A stretch of 64,000 nucleotides of DNA from Perognathus longimembris pacificus. Lineage: Eukaryota > Chordata > Mammalia > Rodentia > Heteromyidae. Within the stretch, counting starts at the first letter, position 1. Every line of letters begins with the position of its first letter. The stretch covers positions 76,174,267 to 76,238,266 of the forward strand of contig NC_063161.1 in the NCBI RefSeq assembly GCF_023159225.1, written 5' to 3'. Under the pieces are notes generated by a model. The model made no database searches. It was not told where the DNA came from and saw only the letters and a list, made by a program, of their open reading frames with translations. Both the position numbers and the translations under genes were made by a program. Shown in pieces: positions 44,966 through 59,956 of this stretch.

Positions 44966-45307
44966 TCTCACAGGACATTTATGAATCTTGGGGGGCAGTC
45001 TCAAAGGGGTCAGGGCTGAACTCACCCAGCAAGGAAGGGCACACAAGCTGTTCACACAACTCAGTCTTGGCCTGGACTTCTGATGCCACTGGCCTGACCA
45101 CAGGTGGCTGTTCACCTAGGTACTAGGGGAGCTCTCCTACTCCTTTACAAGTCTGGGGTGTGAAGCCACAGCCTGGGGTGCAGTGGATAGCTGTGTTCCT
45201 CTAATTTGGCCTAAACATGACCTTATTGCTTTCCCTTACCCCTGCTTGATCAACTTGGGAGAAGCCTGCTACTTTGGGGGCCTCTATATAGACAACAGCT
45301 AAGGGTT
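44966..45307. other. Unique intergenic sequence
   Basis: About 340 bases. Nothing recognisable. Confidence 0.45.
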
Positions 45308-45510
45308 ACTGGGCGCTGGTGGCTACACCTCTAATCCTAGATACTCAGGAGGCTGAGATCTGAGGACCCTAGTTAGAGGCTAACTGGGGTAGACAAATCC
45401 AAGATATTCTTATCTTCAATTAAAAGCTGGATATGGAACTGTGGCTCAAGTGGTAGAGTATACTAGCCTGTGGTGTGGGCTCAGGGAATGCCCAGGCCGA
45501 CTTACCTTGA
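45308..45510 (+). mobile_element. B1-Geo-like SINE
   Basis: Copy with a degraded Geo 3' end, from actgggcgctggtggctaca. Confidence 0.75.
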
Positions 45511-45705
45511 GTTTCTGAATAATTTACTGAAATAAGTCAGTCTGGGAAGTCCCCCCCCACCCCATTTCTCTTAATGCCCTGGAGGACCCAAAGAATATCA
45601 GAAGGGCCTCATGCCAAGGAGCATGGGAGGTCCAGGAGGACTAGGCCTCAGAGGCCACCTCTAAACTCCAGGCACCTGATTAGATCTGATAGAATATATT
45701 AGACA

Positions 45706-46134
45706 TTGCCGGAAACCACGCAGGCATCCAGGTACAGAAGAACAAAGGAAAAGTTTATTGCCAGCAAAGGGACCGGCAAGAGGCCTTCTCACCAGGAGAA
45801 GTGAGAAGAAGTGTGGTCTATTGTCTGGGGTGACATATATAACCTAGGAGGTCTTGTAGGCGGGGACCTCGGTGTGGACGTGCAGACCAGGGGCTTCATC
45901 ATGTTGGCCTGGGATTTATGGCTGCTACCCAAATGGTAGATAAGGGGTCCTGCAGCTGCCCAGGCCTGAAGGTCACTCTAAGGGGATCTTGTTACCTTAT
46001 ATGGTCATAATTGCCCTACGGGAGTGTCATCTCAAGGAAGAAGGGGTGTATTTACTGCCCCTACTAGATTGGCCTAGTGTTGCTTAGGAAGGGAGCATGC
46101 TAAAGCTATGGGAGAGGAGGCTGTCAGGCTTACA
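45706..46134 (-). mobile_element. Solo LTR-like element, reverse
   Basis: Bounded TGCCGG...CTTACA. On the minus strand it has a TATA-like tatata (complement near 45835-45841), then AATAAA (complement of 45754-45759) 80 bases later. Layout and size (429 bases) fit an LTR. No target duplication was found. Confidence 0.55.
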
Positions 46135-46209
46135 AGGTCTGATGCTGGACGTGTTGGAGGCTTAAGGCCCTGTTCACCTTGTTGATTACTTGCTCAGAAG
46201 AACTTCCAT

Positions 46210-46880
46210 CAGGCACTGGCAAAGTGGTTTGAGTGTTAGAGTGCCAGCTTAGGAAGCCCAAGGCCCTGAGTTCAAATCCCAGTATTGACAAAAAGAGGCA
46301 GCTCCCCTTTCCTCCCCTCCCCTCCTGCATTCAAGGCATGGTGGTATGTGCCTATAATCCCTGTACTCAGGAGATTAAGGCAGGAGGATCCCAAGTTCTA
46401 GATTAGCCCGGGTGCCAGGTGCAGGTGGCTCATGCTTGTAATCTTAGCTACTTGGGAGGCTGAGATTTGAGGATCCCAGTTCAAAGCCAGCCAGGGCAGG
46501 AAAGTCTGTGTGACTCTTATCTCCAATGAATCACTAGAAAACCAGAAGTGGCGCTGTGACTAAAGTGGTAGAGTACCAGTTTTGAGGTGAAAAGCTCAGG
46601 GACAGCGCCTAAGCCCAGAGATCAAGCCCCACAACAACAACAGGAACTGGTGGCTCATGTCTGTAATCCCAGCTACTCAGGAAGCTGAGAGCTGAGGATA
46701 ACCGTTCAAAGCCAACCCAGGCAGCAAAAGTCCCCTTATCTGCAATTAGCCATTAAAATAAGGCTCCAAGTGAAGCTGTAGCTCAAATAGTAGAGCAGTA
46801 ACCCTGGGTAAAAAGTCAAGCAAGAGTGCAAAACTCATGAGTTCAAGCATGCCTCAGTTCAATCTCAATACAGAAAAAAA
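46210..46880 (+). mobile_element. ID, B1 and two B1-Geo-like SINEs
   Basis: An ID-type unit (46210-46290), a B1-like half (46333-46412), a B1-Geo-like copy (46413-46640) and a second, more worn one (46643-46880), all forward. Confidence 0.72.
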
Positions 46881-46895
46881 CCAAAATCTTTTATT

Positions 46896-47093
46896 GTTTT
46901 TTTTTGCCAGTCCTGGAACTTGAACTCAGGTCCTGAGCACTGTCCCTGGCTTCTTTTTGCTCAAGGCTAGCACTCTACACTTGAGCCACAGCGCTACTTC
47001 TAGATTTTTCTATATATGTGGTGCTGAGGAATCGAAGCCAGGGCTTCATGTATATGAGGCGAGCACTTTGCCACTAGGCCATATTCCCAGCCC
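46896..47093 (-). mobile_element. IDL-Geo-like SINE, reverse
   Basis: Complete reversed copy ending ggccatattcccagcccac. Confidence 0.88.
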
Positions 47094-48609
47094 ACAAAGT
47101 CTTTTTTTTAATTTAAAAAAAAATTGCTTTCCTTTCTGGCCCAGCAAGTTCTCTGGTTTTATCATTTGAAGTCAGTCTCATCAATTGTCTTTGTTTTACT
47201 CCCATTGCTTAAAACAGTTCCTGGAAAACTGAGGAAAGCATGCCTGGCTGGTTGCTACTGGCCAGTTGGATGCAGGTATTGTGTGATCCAGGAGCTACTC
47301 TGAAGAAAAGGCCCTTCAGGTTTAGCTGTGGCCTACGCCCCTAGCCCTTTGCAGAATGATCCTGGCTGGGCCACTTGTCACCTCAGGGGTCTTGAGAAGG
47401 GCAGCCTGAAACTGGCCCTCAAGGATGAATAACTCAGGAGGAGACCGGAGGAACTCCAGGCGCAGCCCCCACCCCTGGGACCCCCAGGTCTAAAGCTCAG
47501 CTAGGAATTTAAAATCAGCTCAACTACCAACACCACGCATCAATTGTGTGCTGTGGGGCTCCGGTGTGGAGGGGCTGTTCTTGCTGGTAAGGAGTGAGGT
47601 GGGGCCAGGAATTCTTACTTTGAAGCAGCTCTTGGGCCAAATCCCTGGGGACATTCCAGAAGTCACTTTACTAGGGAGGGCCACTCCCCTCCCCCGCCAG
47701 GCTGAGGCCAAGCTCCTGCCCCTGGGAGGTGGCATGGAGCACAGAGCCCTTCCCACTGGACTTCAAGCTCTGTTTTTTCTTTTTCTTTTTCTTTTTCTTT
47801 TAATCAGCCTCATCACAAGTTTCCTCAAATGTTAAAAAGAAAAAAAGGATGGTGTATGGAATGTTCTGGAATGTTATAGGCCCTCCCTTATTTACTTTGT
47901 GAGCCCCCTCTTGGAGTACCAGCTGTATGCATGAAACTTGGGGAGAGGGATAAACTCAAGTCTTTGCTGCAGTTTCTCTTTCTCCTTAAAAAAAAAAAAA
48001 AAAAAAAAAATGGAGCTTGGGCCCCGCCTCCCTGGACAGATGCCCCAGGCAAGGTAGCTGGTGTGATTCAAGAGAGCAGAGTGTACACAGTTAAAGTTCC
48101 CTGGCCCTGAGGCCCTGCAGGGGGGTAAAGGGGAGGAGGATGGCCAGCTGGAGCAAGACTTGGGGTGAAAAAAAAAAAAAGAGAGAGAAAAGAAAGTGCA
48201 GGGGCTGGCAGAGCCTCATTGGCTGAGCTAAGCTGAGCCTGGCTGGACCCTGTTCCTGCCCCTGGCCACAACTATGAAAACTCCTTGCAAGGGCAAAGTT
48301 CCCGAGCAAGGAAGAGCCAGTTCACTTCCTCTCCCTCACCTCCCCCTTCCTCCACTTCCTCTTTTCCTTGTCCCCCACCCCCCAGCCCTCTGCTTTCTCT
48401 CTTTGGCTTCTCTGTTCAACTCTAGATTCAATAGTACCCCCTCCTAGAGTGCCCCCCCAACCTCCAATCTGACATTTGTCTTGGGGTCTTTTCTGCAGGC
48501 TGAGCACCCCAGTGGAGTAATTTATTTATCTAACAATCTCACAAAGCTGAGCGTAGGGAGGGGCTGGGGTATGAGGTAGGTAGCAAGGTATGGATACCCT
48601 CAAAGAACT
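47094..48609. other. Unique intergenic block
   Basis: 1.5 kb of repeat-poor sequence with short poly-A and CTTTT runs. No exon is recognised. A tandem TEAD-like motif is listed separately. Confidence 0.5.
47858..47873 (+). promoter_or_regulatory. Tandem TEAD (MCAT)-like motifs
   Basis: Two GGAATG cores, 47858-47863 and 47868-47873, one helical turn apart. An inverted CATTCC occurs near 47652. Function is inference only. Confidence 0.35.
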
Positions 48610-48790
48610 TTACTCTGTGACTCCGGAGGTTGAGATCTGAGGCTTGCGGCTTCACATAGCAGGAAAGTCCAAGAGAGACTTATCTCCACTAAAAAGCCAA
48701 AGAGGAGGTGTGGCTCAAGCCCTGTAGTACCAGTCTTAAGTGAAAAAGCACCCGGGCCTGAGTTCAAGCCCCAGCACACTTCCCTTCCCC
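48610..48790 (+). mobile_element. B1-Geo-like SINE, 5' truncated
   Basis: Starts at ctccggaggttgagatctga. The Geo end is gagttcaagccccagcac. Confidence 0.7.
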
Positions 48791-50870
48791 CCCACCAACA
48801 AAACAAAAAATGATATGCCTTGCTCTCTGAAATATGAAAGAAGGCACTGTTTATGTTACAAATGCTAAGTGGCTCCCCAATGTGGACTTTTTGAAATGGG
48901 CCTTGGAGGATGCATAGGAGAGCACCACCAGCCAACAGCTATTGCAAATGAGGAAGTCATAAGCCAGTAGACTTGGTCAAAATTGTCCTAGCCAGAGGCC
49001 GGGTGGGGCTGGAGCTCCTGCTCCTTGGCTGGCCTCTGAGAGGAAGAAAAGTCGAAGCACAGGTCCAGCTTGGGGATCAGGTCTGTTCCTATTCCCATGT
49101 AAAGTGCCTGAAGCCTCCCACCCCATCCTACCTGGTGGGTTGCATACTCCCCCAAGACACCCCATTATGGAGTGGAGGTGGGGGCTCATGAACAGTCTCA
49201 GGCAGCCCTCATCAACAGGTTATAGGCAGGAGTAGGGGGGCACCTCTACTTCAGTAGTGAATTGCAGGATTGGCAGGTCCTACAATTGGCAGTTGGCAAG
49301 ACGCCCACAAAGGGAGAGATACAAGGCTAGAGCCAGGGAAGTCCCGTCCCCCGGAGGCAGGGAGTAAACTGGCTGGGAAAGTTTGCCAGGGCCCAGGGTG
49401 GTGACTGGGGAAGCTTTGTCAAATCTCTCCAGCTCTGTGGGAACGCTAGTCACCAAGGCCTCCACTGTGTTCTAGGGGTGTGTGTGTGGGGGGGGGGGGG
49501 GGGGCGGGGAGGGTGTCACTTCCCACTCAGCTGTGGCCTCTGTAATGTTCAAAGCCCTGACATTAGCCCTGAACAGGGAGCTGGCCCAGTCTCTTTCCTA
49601 GCCACTGTTCTGAGTCCATATATGGACTGGCCCCTTGCTGGTTTCAATGCATGAGCTCCTGAGCTCCTCGGAGCACCTGCCTGTGGCAAAGCCCTGAGCA
49701 GGCCAAGGGCTCACCTGGTGCCCACTTCCTCATCAGGTTTCTTCAGGCTAGACCCTAGCTTCTTTTCATCTCTGCTGTCTCTCTGCTGTCCCTTGACACC
49801 TTATTGCCAATTGTGGATTTAGCTTCTTGTGCCAGGCCTCCAACTTCTGGCACAAAACAATCCAAGCCCCTCTAGGTTTTGTGTGATGTTTGGTCAGCAA
49901 ATCCAGGACTTGAAAAAATGTCACAGAGAGGGTCTTCTCTGGATGGTTCAACAGTTCCCCACCCCCAACTCTGCTCCTGTACATTGTCCTCTGAGTCTCA
50001 CACCTCCAGATGGCCGGGGAGAAGCTCAGCTGTGGTACCCCATAAAAGAGACAATGGATGGTGGTGGGCTCAGGCCCAGAGCTGTGTTCAGCCAGTCCCA
50101 GTGCAGCAGGGGCTGGCAGCTACCAAGGAAACCGGCTAACGGCCCAGGCCCGGCCTTGGCTGGGTGTGACCAGGCAGCAGTCCCTAGTTCCCTAAGTTTC
50201 TTCCTAGAGCAAGGTCTCTTCTTGAGCCTGCAGGGGCAGGGGTGGCCTGGGGACTTTTCAGGGTATTTGTAGCTTCTCGACCCCTGGAACCTGCCCTGTC
50301 CCCAGACTACTACTTAAGTAATTCTGATAACTGGTCCCAATCAAAGTCCCCTGGCTCCACCAACCACACCCTACCGACTCCTCCAGATCTGAGTAGATGG
50401 CTCCCACCAGATCTCACACTTAACCAAATGGGCGCCAGCATGGAGCCCCCCCCACCCTCCCTCCAGCTCAGGCTTTCTGGATCACTAGGTTACAGTTGGC
50501 AAAGGGGGCAAGGATGCCCTGACCACTCGGGGCCCACATGCGCCTTAGTCAGGAGCTGAGGTCAACCAGGAAACCAGCACCCATGCTGACCCTCGCCCAC
50601 CTGACTGTACACCTTGGTCGTGCGGCACCGACACCCCGAGGGGCCCCGTGCTGGGGTGGGGGGGGGGCACGAGAGTAGGCCAAGTCCAAGCCTGTCCGTG
50701 CTGGGCACCATGGGGCTCGGGGCGGCAGGACGGGGGCCGTGCGCGCAGCCTAGGGCCCATGGGGGCCAGCACCCAAGGGTGGCCAAAACTCTTCTTCCTC
50801 CTCTTCCTCAATCTCGTTTTCGCTCTCCTTTTTTTTTTTTTTTTTTTTGCAAAAGGAGGGGAGAGGGGGT
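48791..50870. other. ACTB upstream unique region
   Basis: 2.1 kb without SINEs leading to the ACTB promoter, with a poly-G run (49484-49503). Frames up to 147 codons lack known domains. It probably holds distal ACTB control sequence. Confidence 0.5.
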
Positions 50871-50917
50871 AAAAAAATGCTGCACTGCGCGGCGAGGCCG
50901 GTGAGTGAGCGGCGCGC

Positions 50918-50990
50918 GGCCAATCAGCAAGCGCCGTTCCGAAAGTTGCCTTTTATGGCTCGAGCGGCCGCGGCGCCGCGCTATAAAACC
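50918..50990 (+). promoter_or_regulatory. ACTB: ACTB core promoter: CCAAT, CArG and TATA
   Basis: A CCAAT box lies at 50920-50924 (ggccaatcagc), a CArG box CCTTTTATGG at 50949-50958 and a TATA box TATAAAA at 50982-50988. Order and spacing match the well-studied beta-actin promoter, where NF-Y and serum response factor give strong, serum-inducible expression. Confidence 0.97.
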
Positions 50991-51011
50991 CGGCGGCGCG
51001 AGACGCTGCCA

Positions 51012-51077
51012 CTGTCCAGAAGCGTCCAGCCGCGAGCGCCGACTCTCTACTCTGCCGCCGTCCGCACCGACACTCAG
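51012..51077 (+). other. ACTB: ACTB exon 1 (5' UTR)
   Basis: Non-coding first exon. The start is placed about 25-30 bases after the TATA box (approximate). The 3' end is the donor cactcag|gtaagg at 51077/51078. Confidence 0.88.
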
Positions 51078-53883
<2,806 letters not shown>

Positions 53884-53938
53884 GCGGACTGTTACCTAGC
53901 TGCGATACACCCTCTCTTGACAAAAAAATACCTAACTG
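53884..53938 (+). promoter_or_regulatory. ACTB: Beta-actin mRNA zipcode
   Basis: Directly after the stop, CGGACT (53885-53890) is followed 16 bases later by ACACCC (53907-53912). These are the two elements bound by KH3 and KH4 of ZBP1/IGF2BP1, which direct beta-actin mRNA to the cell edge. Spacing agrees with the described zipcode. Binding itself is not shown by sequence. Confidence 0.85.
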
Positions 53939-54498
53939 CGCAGAAAACGAGATGAGATTGGCATGGCTTCATTTTTTTTTTATTTTTTTAAATCTTTTTT
54001 TTTGTTTCTTTTGGCGCTTTTGACTCAGGATTTAAAAACTGGAACGGTGAAGGTGGCAGCAGGAGCAGGAGCAAGCAACCCCCAAAGTTCTACAATGTGG
54101 CCAGGACTTTGATTGTACATTGTCTTTTTTTTTTTTAATAGTCATTCCAAATATTGTGAGATTGCATTGTTACAGGAAGTCCCTCGCTCTCCCAAAAAGC
54201 CACCCCAGCCTCCTTCCTGGGAAGGAGGGTGATCTGTCAGCCCTCCCTCGCCCAGTCTATTCAGGGGAGAGACAACATTGCTTTCGTGTACATGGTGTAA
54301 TGCGACATTTTTTTAATCGCCTTAATACTTTTTTTAATTTTGTTTTCTTTTGAATGGTCAGCCATGGTGACCCTCCCTTTTTGTCCCCCCCTCCCCAACA
54401 TGAGATGTATGAACGAAGGCTTTTAAAATCTCCCTGGGAGTTGGTTGAGGTGTGAAAGTGGCCAGGACTCCCCCTGTACACTGACTTGAGACCAGTTC

Positions 54499-54504
54499 AA
54501 TAAA
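54499..54504 (+). terminator. ACTB: ACTB poly(A) signal
   Basis: AATAAA in ttcaataaaagtgcac. Cleavage is expected about 15-20 bases on, and a GT-rich stretch (ctgtggttttgtgg) follows as downstream element. Confidence 0.96.
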
Positions 54505-54525
54505 AGTGCACATCTTGAAAACAGC

Positions 54526-56362
54526 TGTGGTTTTGTGGCTTGGCTGGGGGAGGGGAATCTGGGTTTTATACAGTGGGAAGTCCTCCGGGGAGCTGGCTTT
54601 GGCACTTGGCTGGGTGTGAGGTGTGGCGGAGAGGCATGGTAGGGAGTAGGTGGGTGACACAGAACCCCGTAGTGGGGCTCTACTACACTTAACACTAAGA
54701 AAGGGTAAGGAGGGTACATACACCAAGGGCCCCAGAGATGATTTTCCTTTTTGTGTGAGAAATGAGCAAATCGAAGCCTTTGTATACTGGAGGATGGCTA
54801 CCTTTTAAGTGTCCGGGAGGACACTAAAGGAGGAAAAGGGAAATAGGTTACGTACCTTACCAGGTAGCTGACAGTTGCTGTGTTCTAGCATGGCTGTTTG
54901 CAGCAGGGAAAGGGCTCAGTCACCACATGGGTGGCCTTATGTGACGTGGGAGATGTGGACTGTAAGTCAGATGTGTATAAGCTGTAGCCAGCAGCCGTAG
55001 CCCCATTGCCAGAGCTGTAAGATCACCAGAGGCATCTGGGAAGTGGGACAGTCATCCCCGTGGGCCAGAGGGGTGTCAACTAGGTTGGGCCTGGGGCTGC
55101 CCTGGAAGAGCTGTCGAAATAAGGACCTAGGACATGTGTGTGTTCATATCCATTCATCTGCCCACCTGTGGACCCAATGATTTACTCACCCACATGTGCC
55201 AAGAGTTCAGAAAAAAGCCAGATGTGTTCCTACCCTCAGTGTGTACCCAGTGAAGGGCTGGCAGGGGGAGCATATGAGACAGGCTGGAACAAAGCCACAG
55301 GAACAGGTGCTCTCTGTCAAATAAGAATCTAAAGCAATACAGATTTGTTTTCAGACCAGGCCGACCTTTGAGATCCTTCTGTCTCCCTAGTGCTGGGTTG
55401 ACAGCCACACCCTGCTCAAAAATCCAGATTTTTTTTTTTTTTTAAAGAAAAAGCCATTATTTTCCTTTTTTGGATAAAAGGTAATGCAGGATCACAGGAC
55501 TGGGCTGGTTGGGGGAGGAGGAGCCACTGCTGGTAGAGAAAGAAGGCCCAGACATTTCCTGAGCAAAGGACACTGAAGCTGACCTCAGAAGCCAGAGTGA
55601 TGTGGGGGTGTGCATGGTATGTGTCAGGAGTGTGGCATGTATCAGTCAGAGGCATGGGTTGTTTGGGAACAGAGGCCAGGAGAGAAGACCCAACCCTCTG
55701 GATGGAATGAGACACAGAAAGCTGCCTGCCAGAGTCCTCAGCCCAATTTGAGAAATAGGCCCTTGGTAAGGACTGGCTCCAGAGTCCAGTCCAGTCTCTC
55801 TCAGGGATTATTTGGCTCCACCCCACTGCCTGGGGCCAGCATACTGCTGGCCTTCCAAAGGCCTGGTTTGCAGCAAAGGCTCTGCTCAATACAGAGCTCC
55901 CAACTCTCAAGCCAGGTCTTAGCTTTTTAAATAGGGTTACAGGTGTGAGCCACCAGCACCCAGCAAGAATCTCTCTCTCTCTTTGTGCTGTGAATAAAAA
56001 ACTGAACCAGGGCCTTGTGAATGTCCTGGGTTTAGGACACACAGGGACACTCGGTGAGGAGAAAGCCAGGCAAAGGCTGAGGGAGAACTTGGAGGCATGC
56101 TACTGCACCACAAGGCTCCAAGGATTGCTGGCAAATATTGGAAACTAGGGAGAAGCAAGTAAGGAATCTTAGGCTTTTGGAGTGAGTGTGACACCCCCCC
56201 CACCTTTGTTTCACACATCTAGCTTCCACAACTACAAGAGTTCTAAACTAGGGCAGGCCTAGCAAACCTGTGCACATCTTTGAGTTACCAAGAAGTCAAG
56301 ATGCATATTCAGGCTCAGTCCTTTTTTTTTTTTTTTTTTTTTTTTCCCTTTCCTTTCTTTTT
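54526..56362. other. ACTB-FBXL18 spacer
   Basis: Mostly unique sequence with a reversed B1-like remnant (about 55345-55420), a small B1-like piece (55935-55965) and a T-rich tract (56323-56346). No exon is recognised. A 208-codon minus-strand frame (56042-55416) lacks known domains. Confidence 0.5.
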
Positions 56363-56650
56363 GGTACTGGTCCTGGGGCTTGAACTCAGGGCCTCAGCAC
56401 AGTCCCCAGACTTTTTTTTTTTTTTTCTTTAGTGTTCTACCACTTGAGCCACAGCTCCATTTCTGACTTCTTGGAAGTAAATTGGAGTTGAGTCTCATAG
56501 ACTTCCTGCCTGGGCTGGCTTCGAACTGCAACCTCAAATCTCAGCCTCCCGAGTAACTAGGATAACAGATGTGAGCCATTGGCTCACCTAGGATCTCAGC
56601 CTCGTGAGTAGCTGGGGTTACAGGTGTGAGCCCTGGACGCCTGGCTTATT
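56363..56650 (-). mobile_element. B1-Geo-like SINE, reverse, with doubled B1 end
   Basis: Reversed Geo and B1-like half. The terminal ggatctcagcctcgtgagta segment is present twice. Confidence 0.75.
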
Positions 56651-56739
56651 TTATTTTTATTAGTGAATACTAACTGTAGAAAAGGGGTTTCCTGTTTTAT
56701 TTGCATCCATGCACACAATGGTGCTAGGACCGCAATCAC

Positions 56740-57225
56740 CTCCGCGTCCAGGCGAGCTTAGCGCGTGCGCAGTGCCGGGGTTCTTTGCCGGACAGGTGAC
56801 TGTGACAGGTGATGTGTGAATTCCTCGGTAAGAAGGTCAAACGCAAAAGCCTGGAAGCGGAGGGAGCGTGCTGGGCCGGTAGGAAAAAGGCCTGGTGTGG
56901 CTGGAAGGGGTCATGCAAAACCAGGAGGGCCTCGTGTGTCTTGGAGAACGAGCTCGGAGTAGTCAAGGACATTTAGGGGGCTTCCAGGTCCTTCCGGTCC
57001 TTAGCCGTTTCCTGGCCGGCGCCACCCCCAACATGGCGGCTGCACAGCGCCCTCCTGCGGACTAGCGGAAGTACGTCAAAGTGGGCGCCGGAAGTGATGG
57101 ACAGCCCTGCCCCTTGCCGGGGTCTCTGTGGAGCGGCGGACGCGCGGCTTCGGGCATCCCTAACCTGACAGGCGAGAGGCCCCGGGGCTGCGGCTCCGGC
57201 GGCCGCAGCACGGCCCGCCCGCGAC
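56740..57225 (+). promoter_or_regulatory. FBXL18: FBXL18 promoter and 5' UTR region
   Basis: TATA-less CpG promoter. An NRF1-like gcgcgtgcgcag lies at 56761-56772, a YY1 motif aacatggcggc at 57030-57040, and ETS sites gcggaagt (57065-57072) and ccggaagt (57088-57095). This set is typical of housekeeping promoters. The YY1 site holds an ATG in another context and is not taken as the start. Confidence 0.8.
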
Positions 57226-57243
57226 ATGGCCAGCCTGGAAGAG
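57226..57243 (+). CDS. FBXL18: FBXL18 coding exon 1
   Basis: A very short coding exon of six codons, MASLEE, starting in gcgacATGg and ending at the donor gag|gtacga. It joins in phase 0 to exon 2 at 62468. Support comes from the CpG promoter just upstream and the in-frame fit. An alternative start is the in-frame ATG at 62471 in exon 2. The human protein also begins with MAS. Confidence 0.75.
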
Positions 57244-58149
57244 GTACGAACAACGCCCCTGGCCTCCCTGCTCCTGCCTGGGTGACTTGGGCCTCCCTCG
57301 GTTCTTCCCATCTGTCGGCTCCCTCCCTCCTTCCTGGCCCCGGCCTTGATCCAGGAGCCTCCTGGGCTGTCCCGCCCCTCGCCCAGCCTCGAAGGCACAG
57401 GCTGACCGACATCACCAAGGTTGCTCCTTTCTTGTCGCTTCCCCCCTCCCCCCCGCCCTCCGGAGTTTGCAGGCCATTCTTCCTTGGCCTTGGTGTCTTG
57501 GCTTGGTCCTCACAGGTATGGGACGTCGTCCGTTCCTCCCTGTCGGGGGTCTCTGGGCTTGGCTGGAGCCCAGCCTCTACCTGCTTGTCATGGGGGAGGG
57601 CAGAGGAGGATAAACCATTTCTTTCCTACGGGGGACTTAGGACTTACCCCGCATTTCCAGCCCCAAACGCAGCACAGATCTCGGTGTGGCCTCTGACCGG
57701 TGATGTCGTGTTTCTGGATTTACATCTGTCATCTGCTGGGGCTGAGATGGGTGGGAGCTTCCCCGGGTTCAGGCAGTGAGAAGCTCAAGTGTTTTACTCA
57801 GAATGTTTGAGGCAGGATGCATGGGGAATGGAAGGGAGATGCTGAAGGCTTCTCTGATGTTAAATGAATTTGGCCTAGAAGCCCCTCCTCCGTCCTCCCC
57901 CCCCCCCCATCCGTGGGCTTCCCGATTCACAGGGAATGGGGTGTGGCCCACCTGCACATTGAAGATGCTGGGTGAGAGGGCCGGAAAGTTCCAGCTCTAC
58001 CAGGCTCTGGCATAGCATTGCTGTATTGGCAGATTCCAGTTATGTGTTCGGGACCAGAGTGGGGGAAGGGGTCTGGTAACCTGGTCTTAATGGACCTGGC
58101 TCAAAGGCTCCTTCCTTGAAGAAGCACAAGTGGGTATAATCAGGCGGTT

Positions 58150-58375
58150 CTTGCATCCTGAGTTTCTTCCCCACCCCTCCTCTCCCCCTTCCTTTCCTCA
58201 CCTCTCTCTCCACCCCTCCCCTTTTCTTCCCTCCCCTCTCCCCTTTTTTCCTCTCCCTTTCCCTCTCTTTTTTCTTCCCCTCCTTCTCTCATTTCCCTCC
58301 CCTTCTCTCCCCTTTTCTTTTTGCCCCTCCTCTTTCTCCTTTCCTCCCTCCTTTCTTCTTTTTATATGTGTTTCT
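58150..58375. repeat. Long polypyrimidine tract
   Basis: About 225 bases almost purely of C and T on the plus strand (CCTTTCC/CTCCC mixtures), in FBXL18 intron 1. Open frames here are compositional. Triplex formation is possible. Confidence 0.9.
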
Positions 58376-58394
58376 TTTCTCACTGTTATTCAGG

Positions 58395-58840
58395 CCAGTG
58401 TCAAACTTAGACTGGCTCAGATCATCCTGTCTCAGCCTCTTAAGTAGCTGGAACTACAGGCACAAAGCACTGTGATTAACTTTAGTTCTTTTTTGCTTTT
58501 TCTTTTCTCTTTTTTTGTTATGAACTCAGGACCTTGCACTTAATAGCGTGCTTGCTCAGCTGGTACTCTTATCACTTGAGCCACACTTCCCAGCCCTTTT
58601 TTTGCTTTAGTTATTTTTAAATAGGGTTTCCTGTTTTTACCTGGTATCCATCTTTGGACTGAGATCCTTGTACCTAAAGCCTCCTGCATAGCTGGAATGA
58701 CAAGCACTTAACCAATTCACCCAAATAATTGGTTGAGATGGGGTCTCGCTTTTTACCCAGGCTAGCCTTGAACTATAATCCTCTTGATCTCTGCCCACTG
58801 AGCAGCTGAGATTACAGTTGTGTACTATCATGTCCATTAG
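58395..58840 (-). mobile_element. B1, ID and B1-dimer SINEs, reverse
   Basis: A reversed B1-like half (58395-58480), a reversed ID-type unit (about 58500-58600) and a reversed B1-type dimer (58610-58840). Confidence 0.65.
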
Positions 58841-59059
58841 GAGGATGCTTTTTGAAGATGTTCCTAGAAACAGTGATAACCTTTGAGTGGAGGGCACACA
58901 GTCTGAAAGTGTGAGTTCTTTTTGGGAGAGACTAGAAAATGCCACCCAGATAAGCAAAGGTCAAAGAGTTACAGTGGAGGACAAAGACATATCCCTTCAC
59001 GTTACTCTAGAGATGTGATTTCGCATCTGTGAAAGGATGGTAGAGGAACCTTTTGTTGT

Positions 59060-59380
59060 TTGCAAGTGCTGGAGTTTGAACTCAGGGCCTTACCTTTGCT
59101 TGACTTGTTTGCTCATGGCTGATGCTCTAGAACTTGAGCCACACTTCCAATACATCTTTTTTGTTTTTGTTGTTGTTGGTTATAGGGCTTGAACACAGGG
59201 CCTGGGCGCTGTCCTTGAGTTTTTTTTTACTCAAGGCTAGTGCTTTACCCCTTGGAACTAGTTTTCTGGTGGTTTCACAGACTTCCCTGCATGGGCTGGC
59301 TTTGAAACTGCGATCCCCAGATCGCAGCCTCCTGAATAGCTAGGATTACAAGTGTTAGATATTGCTGCCTGGTGATCTTA
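59060..59380 (-). mobile_element. ID fragment and B1-Geo-like SINE, reverse
   Basis: A reversed ID/Geo-like fragment (59060-59150), then a reversed B1-Geo-like copy with a GTT-rich tail (59158-59380). Confidence 0.7.
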
Positions 59381-59956
59381 TTTCTTTTGTCCCCCATCCT
59401 CATCTCTTAAGTAATCTAACATTTTAGATGATTCAGAACACACTTACACATTGTACTTGCTGTTTTGTATATCCTGTGGTTTCTTTGGACGCCTGAGTAG
59501 TCAACAGGTGAGAGTTCGGGGGGGTGGGGGGGAGTTGTCCTCCAGGCAGGCCCTGAGCTTTCAGCTCTCCATTATTTGGAAACATTTCAGAATTGCACAG
59601 ACTTTAGCAAATCATTGGCTTCAGAAACCACTTTTCCTATAGTCTGCTTCTATCTGGATGGCTCTATGGGGGATGAAAGTCAGTTCTGGCCTGCACTTTG
59701 CCCCTATGGTGGGATTTTGGGAGATTCCAGAAAATAGTCCCTGGGTATCCTCTCACAAGGAATGTTCTGGGCACCTTGTGTCAGTTTTGCCTGATACACT
59801 GCTTCTCTGGGCTGCCATCTTACATAGGGTTTAAGAGGGAGGGGGACCTGCCTCAGTTTCCCCATCCTCCTAGGTGACAGATGGAAACCAGTACTTGTTT
59901 TGATGTGCATGGAGGTGGGCAACCTCTGGGTTAAGAATCCTGGGGGGGGGGGGACG
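59381..59956. other. Unique intron sequence
   Basis: Unique stretch with short G runs at 59518-59532 and 59942-59953. Nothing else recognised. Confidence 0.4.

Larger units (their letters stand above)
53884..54522 (+). other. ACTB: ACTB 3' UTR
   Basis: About 640 bases from the stop codon to the expected cleavage site. It is rich in T tracts and conserved in layout. The localisation zipcode and poly(A) signal are listed separately. Confidence 0.92.

Noticed and set aside
55416..56042. 208-codon minus-strand frame between ACTB and FBXL18
   Set aside because: No known domain, no conserved start context, and it runs into a T-rich tract. Chance is the simplest explanation.
57041..57060. Weak CTCF-like match beside the FBXL18 YY1 site
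   Set aside because: The complement resembles the core only with mismatches at key positions.
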